The position numbers and the translations under genes are program-made. From contig CM070723.1 of assembly GCA_036346275.1 (NCBI GenBank), positions 45,772,743-45,836,742 of the forward strand: a DNA stretch of 64,000 nt, in the 5' to 3' direction. The DNA is from Otatea glauca (lineage: Eukaryota; Streptophyta; Magnoliopsida; Poales; Poaceae). The notes below the pieces were generated by a model. It did not search any database, was not told the DNA's origin, and was given only the letters and a program-made list of their open reading frames with translations. This document shows, one piece after another, positions 36,801 through 47,393 of the stretch. Positions within the stretch are counted from its first letter, which is position 1. Every line of letters begins with the position of its first letter.

Positions 36801-37639
36801 TTAATTGATTCTAGGAATTATTTTGTCTCCCTTACCTAAACTTTATAGTGAATGGTGGTAGTCCTTATTCATTTCCTCAGGTGTGCTTCCTTCAAGTCAA
36901 GAACTAAAAATTTCATTTCCTTCATTATCTCAGATTTTTTTTGCCTAGGAGCAAATGTGTACGCTCGCTACCCTTGTGCGGCATCGCAGGCACGCCGCGC
37001 GTACGTACCTAGTTGTTTAAAAGAGTGGTAACTTCACATTCCTCTGAACAACTTCTCATTTCCATACTTCATGATAGTCCTGTCAATCACATTTGAAGTC
37101 GTGTAGCAAAACTGTTTTCTAGATATGCAGCATAAATTCTGATCAGAGAATTGTGGGATTGAATCTCCTGTCCCAAAGTCCTACTTACTCTATTTTTCTG
37201 ATGTACTAATATTAAAGGTCTATTACAGACTGCCTATTGCAAATTTAAATGAGAACACTTGCCCTGTTGATAGTCATACTTAAAAAATGTGGAGTACACT
37301 TGCATAAATAATAATTGTTGTTCATGTCATTGAGGATATTTGGAGATTTTGTCAATAATTAATTTTTGTTGTTGCTCTTTTATGCTAGCTGAAGTAAGAC
37401 AGATCTTTTTTAAATGAAAATTGGCACAGTTAATATATGTTCATTAATTGGGTTGATTAATTATGAACAGATAGTGAGGAGAAGTTATGAAGAGGAAGGA
37501 GAGGACATGGAGCTCTGGTCCCTTGTAGACTTGTCACGCCTGGCTGATAATTCATCTTCCTCGTCCCGGATCTGCCGCTGCCTCGGGAGGAGGCCACTCC
37601 CGGGGCGGCATCCATCACCATCGGCCACCGTACGCAGGT
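33849..37639. other. Long stretch without a gene I can support
   Basis: A GC-rich patch at 33850-34050 makes frames on both strands. Around 34540-34760 one frame reads YGCDDLPGKHRLSFGYWKKT, with normal-looking codon choice but no family I recognise and no clear exon partners; a decayed gene or captured piece is possible. The rest (34760-37410) is AT-rich and empty to my eye. Confidence 0.4.
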
Positions 37640-38890
37640 CCTCCGCTCCGGCCGGCCCGCACCTTGGCCCTGTCGACTCCCGTCGGTCCTTCAGCCTCCG
37701 GCGACCTGCACCCTCTGCGCCTTCGCGCCTCAGCCCTGCCACGATCTTTTAACGACTCAGCACGCGTCGGCTCCTGCCTCGACGCTCATCCGCATCGGCC
37801 TTCTCTGCATCGGCCGGCTCCACTTGGCGGCCTCCTCGGCGGCTCCCTTGGCTGCACACCTCGGCGGCTCTTTGGCCGACACCGTTTCCGGACTCTGCCT
37901 CTTCGGTCGCCCGCACCGTTGGCGACTTCCGCTGCACACGCCGGCTCGCACCTTCACCTTCGCGCCCCACTGTGCAGGCCTCATCTGGCCGGATCGTGAC
38001 TCCATGTGCCCGGTTCTGGCCCTGCCTCGGTCTTCTAACGCCTCAGTCTGCGCTGGTGCCTGCCTCGATGCTCATCCGCATCGGCCTTCTCTGCATCGGT
38101 TGGCTCAAATCGACGGCTCCCTTGGCCGCACGCCTCAACGGCTCTTTGGCTGGCCCTGCTTCCGGCCTTTGCCTCTTCAGTCACCCGTGCTGCAGGCGAC
38201 TTCCGCTGCACATGCCGACCCCCACCTTCGCCTTCGCGCGACATCTACGCCGGCCGCCCGGCAACCGCCACCTTTGGCGCGCCGGCCTCATCCGACCAGA
38301 CCGTGACTCCGCACGCCTAGTTTTGGCCCCGCCTCGGTCTTCCATCGCCTCAGCCCACACCGGTACCTGCCTCGGCGCACATCCGCGCTGGCCTTCTCTG
38401 CATCGGGCAGCCCCCTCGGCGGCTCCCTTGGACGCACACCTCGGCAGCCCTCTTGGCCAGCCCCGCCTCCGGCCTCCGCCTCTTCGGTTGCTCGCACCAC
38501 CAACGACTTCGGCCACATGAGCCGGCCCGCACCTTCGCCTTCGCGCGACCTTTGCAGTGGCCGCCCGGCGATCGCCACCTGCGGCGTGCTGGCCTCATCC
38601 AGTCGGACCTTGACTTTGCGCGCCCGGTTTTGGCCCCGCCTCGGTCTTTCGTTGCCTCAGCCCACGCTGGTGCCTGCCTCGGCGCACATCCGTGCTAGCC
38701 TTCTTTGCATCGGCCTGCCCCCTCGGTGGTTCCCTTGGACGCACGCCTCGATAGCCCTCTTGGCCGGCCCCGCCTCTGAACCCCGCCTCTTCGGTCGCTC
38801 GCGCTGCCGGTGACTTCGGCCACACACGCCGGCCCGCACCTTCGCCTTCGCGCCGGCCCACTCGGTTGGCCCGCACCGACCAGCCCGCTG
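37640..38890. repeat. GC-rich tandem array, 307-bp unit, about 4 copies
   Basis: The marker GGCCTCATC at 37977, 38284 and 38591 is spaced exactly 307 bp. Other markers (GGCCTTCTCTGCATCGG, CGCCTCAGCCC, GCACCTTCGCCTTCGCG) recur at the same interval, with a partial first copy from about 37640. 307 is not a multiple of three, so the reading frame rotates from copy to copy; the many overlapping open frames on both strands are therefore by-products of GC content. The array ends about 25 bp before the MULE insertion. Confidence 0.85.
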
Positions 38891-38914
38891 TTCTCCCAGC
38901 CGCCTGCTTCAACC

Positions 38915-38973
38915 GAATTTTTTTTTCTTTAATATTTATTTTTATTCTTTTTTTCAAAACTATGCGTCCGAAT
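38915..38973 (+). repeat. MULE left terminal inverted repeat
   Basis: 59 bp from GAATTTTTTTTTC to CTATGCGTCCGAAT. It pairs with 47325-47383 with one mismatch (C against A at the 13th base). Weaker similarity continues inward (CCGTCGCCCGTGTATGG against CCGTCGCTTGTGTATGG). Confidence 0.95.
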
Positions 38974-39164
38974 CAAATTTTTGCAAAACTATACGCCCGT
39001 CGCCCGTGTATGGACACGGGCGATATGTGCCTCGCCGTCACCAGAGCAAACGGTAAAAAGAGCGTTACTGTGGCCCCTGTCGCTCGAGACAGGCGATCGC
39101 CGAGCTGGGCGACAAGCGGCCTTCAAACCTCGCCCCGCTGGCGCAGCATTCACCGAGGCGTATA

Positions 39165-39275
39165 AACGAAGAGAAAAGAGAAAAGAGAAGGAGGAAGAAG
39201 AAGAGAAAGAAGAAGAAAAAAGAAGAAGAAAAGAAGAAGAAAAAAGAAGAGAAAGAAGAAGAAAAGGGGAAAAAG
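39165..39275. repeat. Purine-rich (GAA/GGA)n tract in MULE
   Basis: About 110 bp of almost pure A and G with GAAGAAGA and GAGAAAGA units. Pure purine runs can form unusual DNA structures; a function is not shown. Confidence 0.85.
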
Positions 39276-39334
39276 TCGATTCGCTGCTTTATGAAGGTAT
39301 TTTTACAAATTTTATAAATCTATTATTTAGGAAT

Positions 39335-40110
39335 TTTACGATTTTGTAGTGTTTAGAAAATTCAGTAGGACTACTTGTTATTAGAATTCTAATGTAGCAT
39401 GTAATATTTAGTCGAATTTAGGATTGTGTAGCGTTTAGAACTTTAATGTAGTATTTAGTTTTTAAAAATTTGAGGATCTGATAGTATTAAGTACGTTACA
39501 AATTTAGTGTAGTATTAGAAATTTATTGTAGTGTTTAGAAAATTTAGGATTGTGTAGCGTTTATATTTTTCTGATAGTGTTGTTTAGAAATTTCTGTCAT
39601 AGCTCATATTTAGAACTTTAATGTACTATTTAGTTTTTAGAAATTTGAGGATCAGATAGTATTAAGTACGTTACAAATTTATTGTAGTGTTAGAAATTTA
39701 TTGTAGTGTTTAGAAAATTTAGGATTGTGTAGCGTTTACAATTCTCTGATAGTGTTGTTTAGAAATTTATGTCATAGCTCATATTTAGAACTTTAATGTA
39801 GTATTTAGTTTTTAGAATTTTCGTGGATCAGATAGTATTAAGTACGTTACAAATTTATTGTAGTGTTAGAAATTTATTGTAGTGTTTAGAAAATTTAGGA
39901 TTGTGTAGCGTTTTCAATTTCTGATAGTGTTGTTTAGAAATTTATCGTCATTCATATTTAGAACTTTAATGTAGTAGTTAGTTTTAGAATTTTCAGGATC
40001 TGTATAGTATTAATTTCTGATAGTGTTGTTTAGAAATTTAATGTCGCATTCATATTTAGAACTTTAATGTAGTATTTAGTTTTTAGAAATTTCAGGATCA
40101 GATTGTATTT
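39335..40110. repeat. 176-bp AT-rich tandem repeats upstream of the transposase
   Basis: The marker ATAGTATTAAGTACGTTAC occurs at 39481, 39656 and 39832 (spacing 175-176 bp). Partial copies on both sides share TAGAACTTTAATGTAGTA and GGATTGTGTAGCGTTT. Four to five copies end about 35 bp before the transposase ATG, so the array occupies the place of its promoter and 5' UTR. Confidence 0.85.
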
Positions 40111-40143
40111 TAGAGTAATATTTTTCCGCTTGACGTTGCAAAG

Positions 40144-42690
40144 ATGTCGGAGAAATTGTATTTCCAAATATTTTATGGAGATGGGGAGATAGCACGGGCG
40201 GATGGGGTGGATCTATCATCATTTTCAAGAGTCGACGGGCATATGCGCATCGAGCGATAGGACATACTGGGTTTGTTGGAGTGGATGTCTCGGATGTTCG
40301 CTTTGATGCCTGCATCGCTCGGTTCTTGGTCGAGCAGAGTGAGCCGAGCGCAAGACCGCTTTTACGGAGAGTTGATTCTGTTAACTCGACGTCCACATGG
40401 AGGAGTTATGTTGGTTTTGCCGTAGAGCGGGTTGGCCGCTCATGTTGTTGGCACAGTGCTACCGGTAGCTCCATCGGTGTCGCAAGTTCGTGATGTCGGG
40501 TGGACATTACGGCGAGGGGACATCAAATGTAGAAGGATGCGAAGAGGAAGGCGGCGAGGAGCCCGGAGACGAGGAGCACGAGACCGGCGGTGACGAAGGG
40601 ACCGGGGCAGAGGAGAGAGCGGTGGAGGCGCGAGGGTGGCCGACGAGGGGAGGAGGTGGAGGACATTGTTGACTTGATGGAAGAGGAGGACCGTGCGGAT
40701 GAGGAAGTCCTCGATGGTGAGCACTGACGAGGAGGACAACGCCTGGGTGCCTATCCTCGTGCGTGGACCAATTACAATTTCAAGACCTAACAATGAATGA
40801 AGGAACATTGATGCATGGGAGTATCGTGAGAACGAGGTGACGCAGGGGCCGATATAAAGACAAGGAGGTGTGATGGATGCGTGAAGCATCGGGCAATGTC
40901 TCTCCGCGGCAATTCGTGGTTGTGAAGTCCAAGAAGAAGGACTACGACGTGAAGTGCGTAGTTGATTCGTGCCCATGGCGGTGCATGCATACCAGGGAAG
41001 TGGACGGACTATCGAAATGCTCCATAGTGATGGAGCATAATCGCGAAATGGAAGAAGCGGAGCAGGACACCGCAACTGTCGTCCACTTGGGTGGCAAATG
41101 TGTTTTATGGTCGATCGTGGACAATCCCCATCCGCACCTCGATCTATTATCACACCGTGGAGGAGAGGTTTCAAGATAAGATTAGCTACGCAAAGGCATG
41201 GAGAGCAAAAGGACAGCTCTGGAAATACGGTTCGGGACGCACGAGGCTTCAGACGAGAATATTCCCACTTGCTCGTGGCAATCGCACAAAGGAACCCGGT
41301 ACATCCATCGACCTTGCGGAGTTCCCGCGGGTGGTGCGTGCACCGAAGTGGGTATTGCGGCAGGCATTCTTCGCCTGGCGCATGCATAAATGCGTCCAAG
41401 ACCGTCGCCTGGTCCTTTGCATGGATGGCACATTCTCACGGGAAGTACAAGGGCCGATTCTAATCTGCGATCGCGGTGGATGCCAACAACCGTGTTCTAC
41501 GGTTGCGTTGGCATTCGTGGAGGGGGAAAACACGAGAGCGGTAATCGGTTCCTTGAAAGAGTGAAGTCGGCGATTGTTCTCGACAGTTCGATGTTTGTGT
41601 CATCCATGACCGACATGCAGGTCGCTAAGGGCGATCGTGGATATGCAACAAGGGTCCGCCGTCGTGGGAGCAAAGTGGCGGATCCGAGGAGCGGGTGGTG
41701 CATGAGGCACATGGGTGCCAATTTTTTCCGCTCGATTCAGAATAAGGAGCTTATGAACATGTTCAAGCGCTGTGCAAACAGAACCAACGGAGGAAGTTCG
41801 ACGCGCTTTGGAAGACGTTGGACTAACTAACGAAGAAGCAATCAATGGATCCCTGAGGTACCGCTAGTTCATCAAGGAACCCGATGGTGTACCATGAGCA
41901 AGGAGAGGACCCCACGACCTTATATGCGGCTGCCGACAGACCCCCAAACCTCCGGCGAGGCCGGTACCAAAGATAAAGAGTTTCACCGATTGGATACGAC
42001 ATGAGCCTTTGGAGAAATGGTCCTTTCAGACGACGAGGGCGGCTCGCGTTATGGGATCATGACAACGAACTCGCGGAGATTTACAATGGTAATGAAAGGC
42101 ACCGATGCCTTCCATCGTGGGTATAGTTGAGGGTGTCTTATTAGGGACACAGAGATATTTCATTGAGCGATACAAGACCTCCGCAGATGTATGTCGGACA
42201 ATCGATTGTCTTACTCAACTGTTGTGTCTACCTACATGTCCAAGAAAACAAGAAAGGCGCAGACACATCGGGTTACACCGAGAGTGGCGTGGAACGGAGA
42301 TACCACGTGCATCGCGGTGACCGAGGTCGCAGGGTGCCCACCGAGAGGACTTCCCATCCGTGCATACCCGAGCGGTGATTGCGAGTGCTCGCCAGAAACC
42401 ACGCCGCCGTGACTTGCCGCGGCTCGCACGCCATTGCCGCAGCCGCCGAGACGCATCAATCCTCGCCGTCCGCTCATCTCCCGCACTACTACAAGCGAGC
42501 GTTCTCAACACGTGGCATCATGAGGTGTACGGTACCGAGTGGATGGATCGTTCTCACAACAGCCCTCTCCGACCATCGATGGGTACCGGACATCCGAATG
42601 TTGAAGATGAAGGTCGGGCGTCGAAGGACAAGGCGATTCGAACGATATGGACGAGTCTCGAGGCGCCGCAACCGCGGATAATGTAACTTT
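40144..42690 (+). pseudogene. MuDR-type MULE transposase, disrupted in this sequence
   Basis: Reads in pieces over all three frames. It opens at the ATG at 40144 with MSEKLYFQIFYGDGEIARAD, typical of this grass MULE group. After an acidic linker come a MuDR N-terminal domain (VKSKKKDYDVKCVVDSCPWR, 40930-40990), the conserved DRFQDKISYAKAWRAK-type block (41160-41210), the catalytic-core start LCMDGTFS (about 41415), LAFVEGENT (about 41505), CMRHMGANFFRSIQNKELMN (about 41700-41755), a ..VEGVLLGTQRYFIERYK block (about 42125-42180) and a SWIM-type zinc finger CxC...CSH (about 42375-42440). Several breaks fall where one base of a CNG triplet is missing. It may be intact in the real genome. Mutator transposases cut and paste their element by binding its terminal repeats. 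Confidence 0.88.
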
Positions 42691-43027
42691 GCATGTTGTT
42701 CCCATCTTGTATTATTCAATGGACCGTAAGTCAGAATGTACGTTGTAATGTTCGATGTAATTTTCAATGTACTAGTAAGTTGTTGTTCGTGATCATGTTA
42801 TTCTCCGATGTCCCGCTTAGTACCTACGAGGATAATGTAATTCTCGACGTTGTGTGCCTCGTCGAACATGTCTTTGTCTTCGTATGTTTGCAATCCGAGT
42901 TTTTTTGCTCTCCACACTTCGGTTGTATTGTTTGTTGAGTATGGTACAATTCGTTATTTCGCATTTCATTTTGTGTGCACATGTAATTACCGATAAATCT
43001 GTTGTATTTGCTTTGTAATGAGCCACG

Positions 43028-45530
43028 ATGGCGCGACCTTGCCTCGAGCTGCTGGACGTGACCGCCGATGCGACTCCACCGGTCTAGGTACTCCGCAGAG
43101 GAGAACCGAGTGCTAGGCCACTTCGACTCGAGTGCCTGTGGAGCCGCTTCGATCGACCCACGCTGGGTTCCACGGTAGTCGCGAACGCTTGCACTCTTTA
43201 CGCATACATACTTACCGTGAATGCAATTCTAACTACATGCAAAGTTGCGAGCGGCCGCTTACTTCCTCTTTGTAGGATGGTGGAGTGGTGATCGCCTGTT
43301 AGAGGGCAAGGAGGTGCCGCGTTCGGCACGACCGGTCCTCGGCCACACTCGTGGACCTGGAGACCGAGACGACACGTTCCACCTTCCGCGAGAGATGGCT
43401 CCGACGCCGCAGACGGTCGCACCTCTTAGGCCTCCCTTGTGCGGGCCCAGCAGCCGTGCCGCACGACGCCCGCCACGTGGCACGCCGAGTTGTCCGCGCG
43501 TTTGCCGAGGTGCGGCGGCACCCCGGCAGCCCCTACCGGCCCTTAGGGAGGCCGAGCGCCACGGACCGACGACGGCGTGGTCGCCGATTCACGGTGAGTA
43601 CCTCTTTCTTTGAGAATTAAAATAGAAGCGCCAAGTTGCCGATAATGTTTGTTGCGAACGCCGCAGTCGACCTTCTCCACCAAGACGCGGAGGAGGCGGA
43701 CGTGGCTCGCCACTTGGAGGCATACCTCTGTTGTTGCTCGGTTGGGTGATGTTCCCGCCTCCCACGGAACACGGTGGACCGTCACCGATCGAGTACGCCA
43801 AAGACATCGCCGACACCCGGTGGATGAGGTAACACACTCGGCCCAATCTCGCCTCAACGGAGCACGCCTAACTCCCCTTGTAAACAGTGATGCAAAGTGG
43901 TCGTGGGCCTCGGTGTGCTTGCGGCGACGCTGAGGTGCAGGCGACGCCGTCTCTAAGCGAGCACGACGCGACGATGTCGTTGCGCCCTACTCCTCCGCTT
44001 GTGGTCTTGGGAGCGCTTCTCCGTCGGCAGCTCGTTGTTGACACGACACCGCACTCGAGGAGCTTTACGGAGACGACCGTGGATCGCCCACCATGGGCCA
44101 CCATCGGGTCCGACGACGTGTACGCTCCTCGATCTTTTCCCCACTAACGCACTTGAATAACCTTCGCCATTTCTTATTTCCTCGCGGCGGAGGTTCGCGC
44201 ACCTACAGTGAGGAGGTCCTATCAGAGTTCGCTCGAGTTCGACCGCCTCCACGACGAGGACGCGCGGTGGACGCCATACACCGCGACGACGTCACGCCGA
44301 GCACTCACGGGTCTCCGTGCTTTGCACGCGAGATGAGGCCTTTGGCTCACCCGTAAGGTGCTCGTCTTTGACCTTTGTGTCGAGGAGTACTCCCGCACCG
44401 AGTGTCGCGCGCTCGCCTGCTCGATCCTTTCCTTTGCCGCCTCGTCATGTTGTCGCGACGTGGCGCCATGTACTTGCCTCGATCCTACTACTCCGCATCT
44501 TTGCGAAATTAATGTGCTGCGATTTCATCGCTTTTTGCATTGCAGATGACCGGATGGGTGCTGCGGTGGGCTCTCGATTCACAAGACCGTATGCGCCATG
44601 GGCCCTGCAGTGGGACGCCAGACTCGACGAGAGGGTCACCGAGACCCGCCAGACGACCATGACATGTACGATCAAGACATGGAGTGGTTCGCTCACAAGA
44701 CTCGCCTCGGGGTGGGTACACACCAAAGACCAGACGTCCGACGGCAGTATCGGTAGCGGACACGCATTCTTCACAGATGTCCCGCAGGGACAACGCCGTA
44801 AGTGTCACAATCGAACCTACATGGGCACGTCTTTTCATGTAACTTACGTAATGCCAACCCGACGTTACATGCGGACTCGGCTCTTGGCGGAGATTGAGGT
44901 GGAGGCGTGTCCATGTTGACGCGCCTAGAGGGGGCATACAGTGACCACCGCCGAGTCCGAGACGGCTTGGGGTCGGGTCCTCGCTACGGTGAGGCGGTTG
45001 GCTCGCTGGCTACCCGCCGAGGGCGCGAGACGCCGGCGACGCAAAGACACCACGCCACTTCGCCCCAAAGACTCGCCCTACCCACCCGGTGCCCGTCACG
45101 CCCCACGCACTGCAGGGGGACAGTGGTCGACGAGGCTCCTTCCGCGCCTCGCCCTACCCCGCCGTTCCTCGCTACGCCCCACGCAGCAGCAGTGGGGACA
45201 TGGTAATGGGAGGCTCCTTCGCGTCTCGCCACCACCGCCGGTTCCTCGCACGCTCCCACGCAGCGAAGAGGGGGGCGGGCCGCGGAGGCTCCTCCTCGTC
45301 CCGCGCCCAGCCAGGACCCTGTGGTGGTTTCGACGAGCCTTCGACGACGAGTTCGACCGAGGAGTACCTTTCGACCGACTACCTCGACCCTCTCGGCTCT
45401 CGGTGCGCCGCCACAGACTTGGCCTCGCCACAAGACTACTTCTACGCGCGCCGCAGGTCGGCCTAGGAGGGACGTCCGTCCGCCGTCGCCACTCACCTAC
45501 CCCACGGGCCGATTAGGAAGCGTGGCGTGA
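43028..45530 (+). pseudogene. Plant mobile domain (PMD) ORF of the MULE, disrupted
   Basis: It starts at the ATG at 43028. PMD signatures appear in shifting frames: DDTFHLPREMAPT (43365-43405), then LLGLPCAGPAAV (about 43428-43460), then ADVARHLEAYL-like sequence after a likely intron (GTGAGT near 43593 to CAG near 43667), then YAKDIADTPVDE-like and RRLCGDAEVQ-like blocks, and a WSWERF-like block near 44000. The C-terminal third (44900-45530) is Pro/Ser/Arg-rich. PMDs are found in plant MULEs and Gypsy elements and in host silencing factors (MAIL1 group); the job inside transposons is not settled. In the ETHTFHLPCGEM-type motif the Cys-Gly is lost by small deletions typical of this element. 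Confidence 0.75.
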
Positions 45531-45699
45531 TTGACTTGTTGTACGGATGTATTTTTTAATGGCTTTACGCTCAAGAAGACATTGTATAACTCCCGAGTTA
45601 GTAACATGACAAGCGTTATCACTATAAATTGTTCAAATCATTTATGCATTGCTTGCCTATGCCACACGACGTGACAACACACCAACGTTTCGTGCACCT

Positions 45700-45795
45700 A
45701 TCGCCTCTAGTAGGGCGATCGCTCTAATGTGAGGCGATCGCTTACATGGGGCAATCGCCAAATATGAGGCGATCGCCCCATACCCGGCGATATCG
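45700..45795. repeat. Cluster of GGCGATCGCC palindromes between MULE ORFs
   Basis: Within 95 bp: GGCGATCGCT near 45714, GGCGATCGCT near 45737, GGCAATCGCC near 45750, GGCGATCGCC near 45769 and GGCGATATCGC near 45786. Full or partial copies also lie near both MULE ends (about 39090; 47192 and 47280). Confidence 0.85.
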
Positions 45796-45869
45796 CTTTA
45801 TAACATTCGTTCTCACAAGCGGTCTCGCAAAGAACAGCGGGAGAAAGAATAGAGGGGTGAGCATCAATC

Positions 45870-46425
45870 GAAAATGCCGAGGCGCAAGTGCAAAGGGTAA
45901 GGGAAGGCAAAGGAAGAAGCGAGTGCATGCTCGCTGAATTTAGCGTATCAAGATCTCTTCCTACCTCGTGGAGTCAGAGCGCCCATGTGTATGTGCGGAG
46001 ATCTTTGCAGCTTGTCCGCTCTTGGGAAATTTCAACTTGGAAGAGGAGGTATTGAAGTGCCGCAACTACGCCTTCGATCCGCCGGAGAAGAGCTCAAGGA
46101 TCGCCGCATGGTAACAATCGACGGGTTACATAATATTTGTGAATGAAACTTTGCTAATTTACGTTTCATGCAATCACCTCCGCCATCGTGTGAATTTGAG
46201 CAAGGGTTTGATACGAGATCAACCCCGAGGACCAACGGCTTGACCAAGCCAACCGGCAGATGAGTTCACGCGGCGGTTTCAAGAACAGCGCGATGCCGCA
46301 CGCGAGGAGGCATGTAGGAAGAAAGCGAGGAGAAGGAGGCAGAGAGAGAGGAAACGAGAGAGGCGCGACGTGTTGAGAAGCTCACGAGGCATGGGCGAAT
46401 GGGAAGTGGCCTCAAGCACTCAATA
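45870..46425 (+). pseudogene. Third MULE ORF with basic coiled-coil tail, disrupted
   Basis: It begins with MPRRKCKGK-like residues (about 45872). A later frame reads ERPCVCAEIFAACPLL (about 45975-46020), then, after a probable intron (GT near 46109), the strongly basic and acidic run EFTRRFQEQRDAAREEA (about 46262) followed by an Arg/Lys/Glu stretch to the stop near 46425. The tail predicts a coiled coil. A small third protein is common in this MULE group; its role is unknown to me. Frame breaks resemble those in the other two ORFs. Confidence 0.5.
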
Positions 46426-47180
46426 GACGTCTGTGTTAACTTTGGTTTTCCTTGTTCGTGGTACTCCTTTTAGTTTTAAGTCGTAATAAACAGTCGGCCC
46501 AACCTTCAAGAGTATGCTCACCGTCCGAGGGCTAGTATGTGTCCTATCGCCTGTGTGTCCCAAATGATGTTATTTTCTCCATCGAGATAGGTTATAGCAT
46601 TTTGATTCGTCATATCCGATTTCATCGAGTTTTACCATCGCTTATAAAGATACGGCAATTTTCATGTTTTACCGATTGCATGTTCTGACAACAATAAAAT
46701 AGTGCAACCTAAAGTGACATCTAAATATTTTTACATAATTGTGACCTATGCAAGCCCAAGAATGCAACAAACTGGTCTCACAAGTTTTGAGGTCGCTCAG
46801 ATATTATTCTAACCGCTTGAACAATGATTGTTATAAAGGGTTTAAACTAGCCATCTTTTATTCAAAATGCAATCATATTTAGATATTTTTGCAAAAATGA
46901 AGTGCATAAGGTTGTAGTAACTTATTCTATTTATTTCATGAATTATGGATCAACACACATTATAATTCCTTCACAATCCATGCTTAGAGCCTAGCATTCA
47001 ACTCAAATAAAAAAATTTCGCAAACAACACATGGATTTTTATTTTACACTCTAATTCTTCATTCCAAAATTTAAATTTAGAAACAAGTTTCATTTAATTT
47101 GGACACTCTAACAAAAGTTACGGGTTTATATTAAAAGCATATAGTAATTACAAAACAAAACTAAAAAAACTCATACGGCC
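46426..47180. other. MULE 3' non-coding segment
   Basis: AT-rich DNA between the third ORF and the right subterminal palindromes. No features seen. Confidence 0.5.
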
Positions 47181-47324
47181 CTGCCGCCTCAGAGGGCGAT
47201 CGCCCACAGAGGGCGATGGGGCCCCACAAGCGCGCCGCTAACGGCGTTAACGGTGGCGGGGCTATCGCCTGTGTATGAAGCGATCGCCCATACACAAGCG
47301 ACGGGGCATTTTTGTCATTTTTTC

Positions 47325-47383
47325 ATTCGGACGCATAGTTTTGAAAAAAAGAATAAAAATAAATATTAAATAAAAAAAAATTC
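47325..47383 (-). repeat. MULE right terminal inverted repeat
   Basis: Inverted partner of 38915-38973, ending in ATTTTTTTTTC read inwards. It is followed at once by the duplicated target TGCTTCAACC. Confidence 0.95.
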
Positions 47384-47393
47384 TGCTTCAACC

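Larger units (their letters stand above)
38915..47383 (+). mobile_element. Mutator-like element (MULE) with plant mobile domain, 8.47 kb
   Basis: Complete ends: 59-bp terminal inverted repeats (38915-38973 and 47325-47383) match at 58 of 59 positions, and a perfect 10-bp duplication TGCTTCAACC lies at 38905-38914 and 47384-47393. MULEs make 8-11 bp duplications. Cargo in order on the plus strand: purine-rich tract, 176-bp AT-rich repeats, MuDR-type transposase (40144-42690), PMD ORF (43028-45530), GCGATCGC cluster, and a third ORF with a basic coiled coil (about 45870-46425). All ORFs are broken by small indels, many of them CTG or CAG read as CG (see findings). The near-identical terminal repeats and exact target duplication argue for a recent insertion. 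Confidence 0.93.

Noticed and set aside
37664..38957. Many overlapping open frames of 100-180 codons on both strands
   Set aside because: They fall in the 307-bp tandem array; the period is not a multiple of three, so the frames shift between copies, and codon content is pure GC bias.
40440..41399. 319-codon minus-strand open frame, the longest in the window
   Set aside because: It is antisense to recognisable MULE transposase blocks on the plus strand, has no known domain, and is explained by CG-rich DNA with few stops.
43028..45530. Programmed frameshifting as the reason the MULE ORFs change frame
   Set aside because: The breaks are too many, occur at scattered sites without slippery sequences, and coincide with missing bases in CNG triplets, as in the unrelated Copia element.
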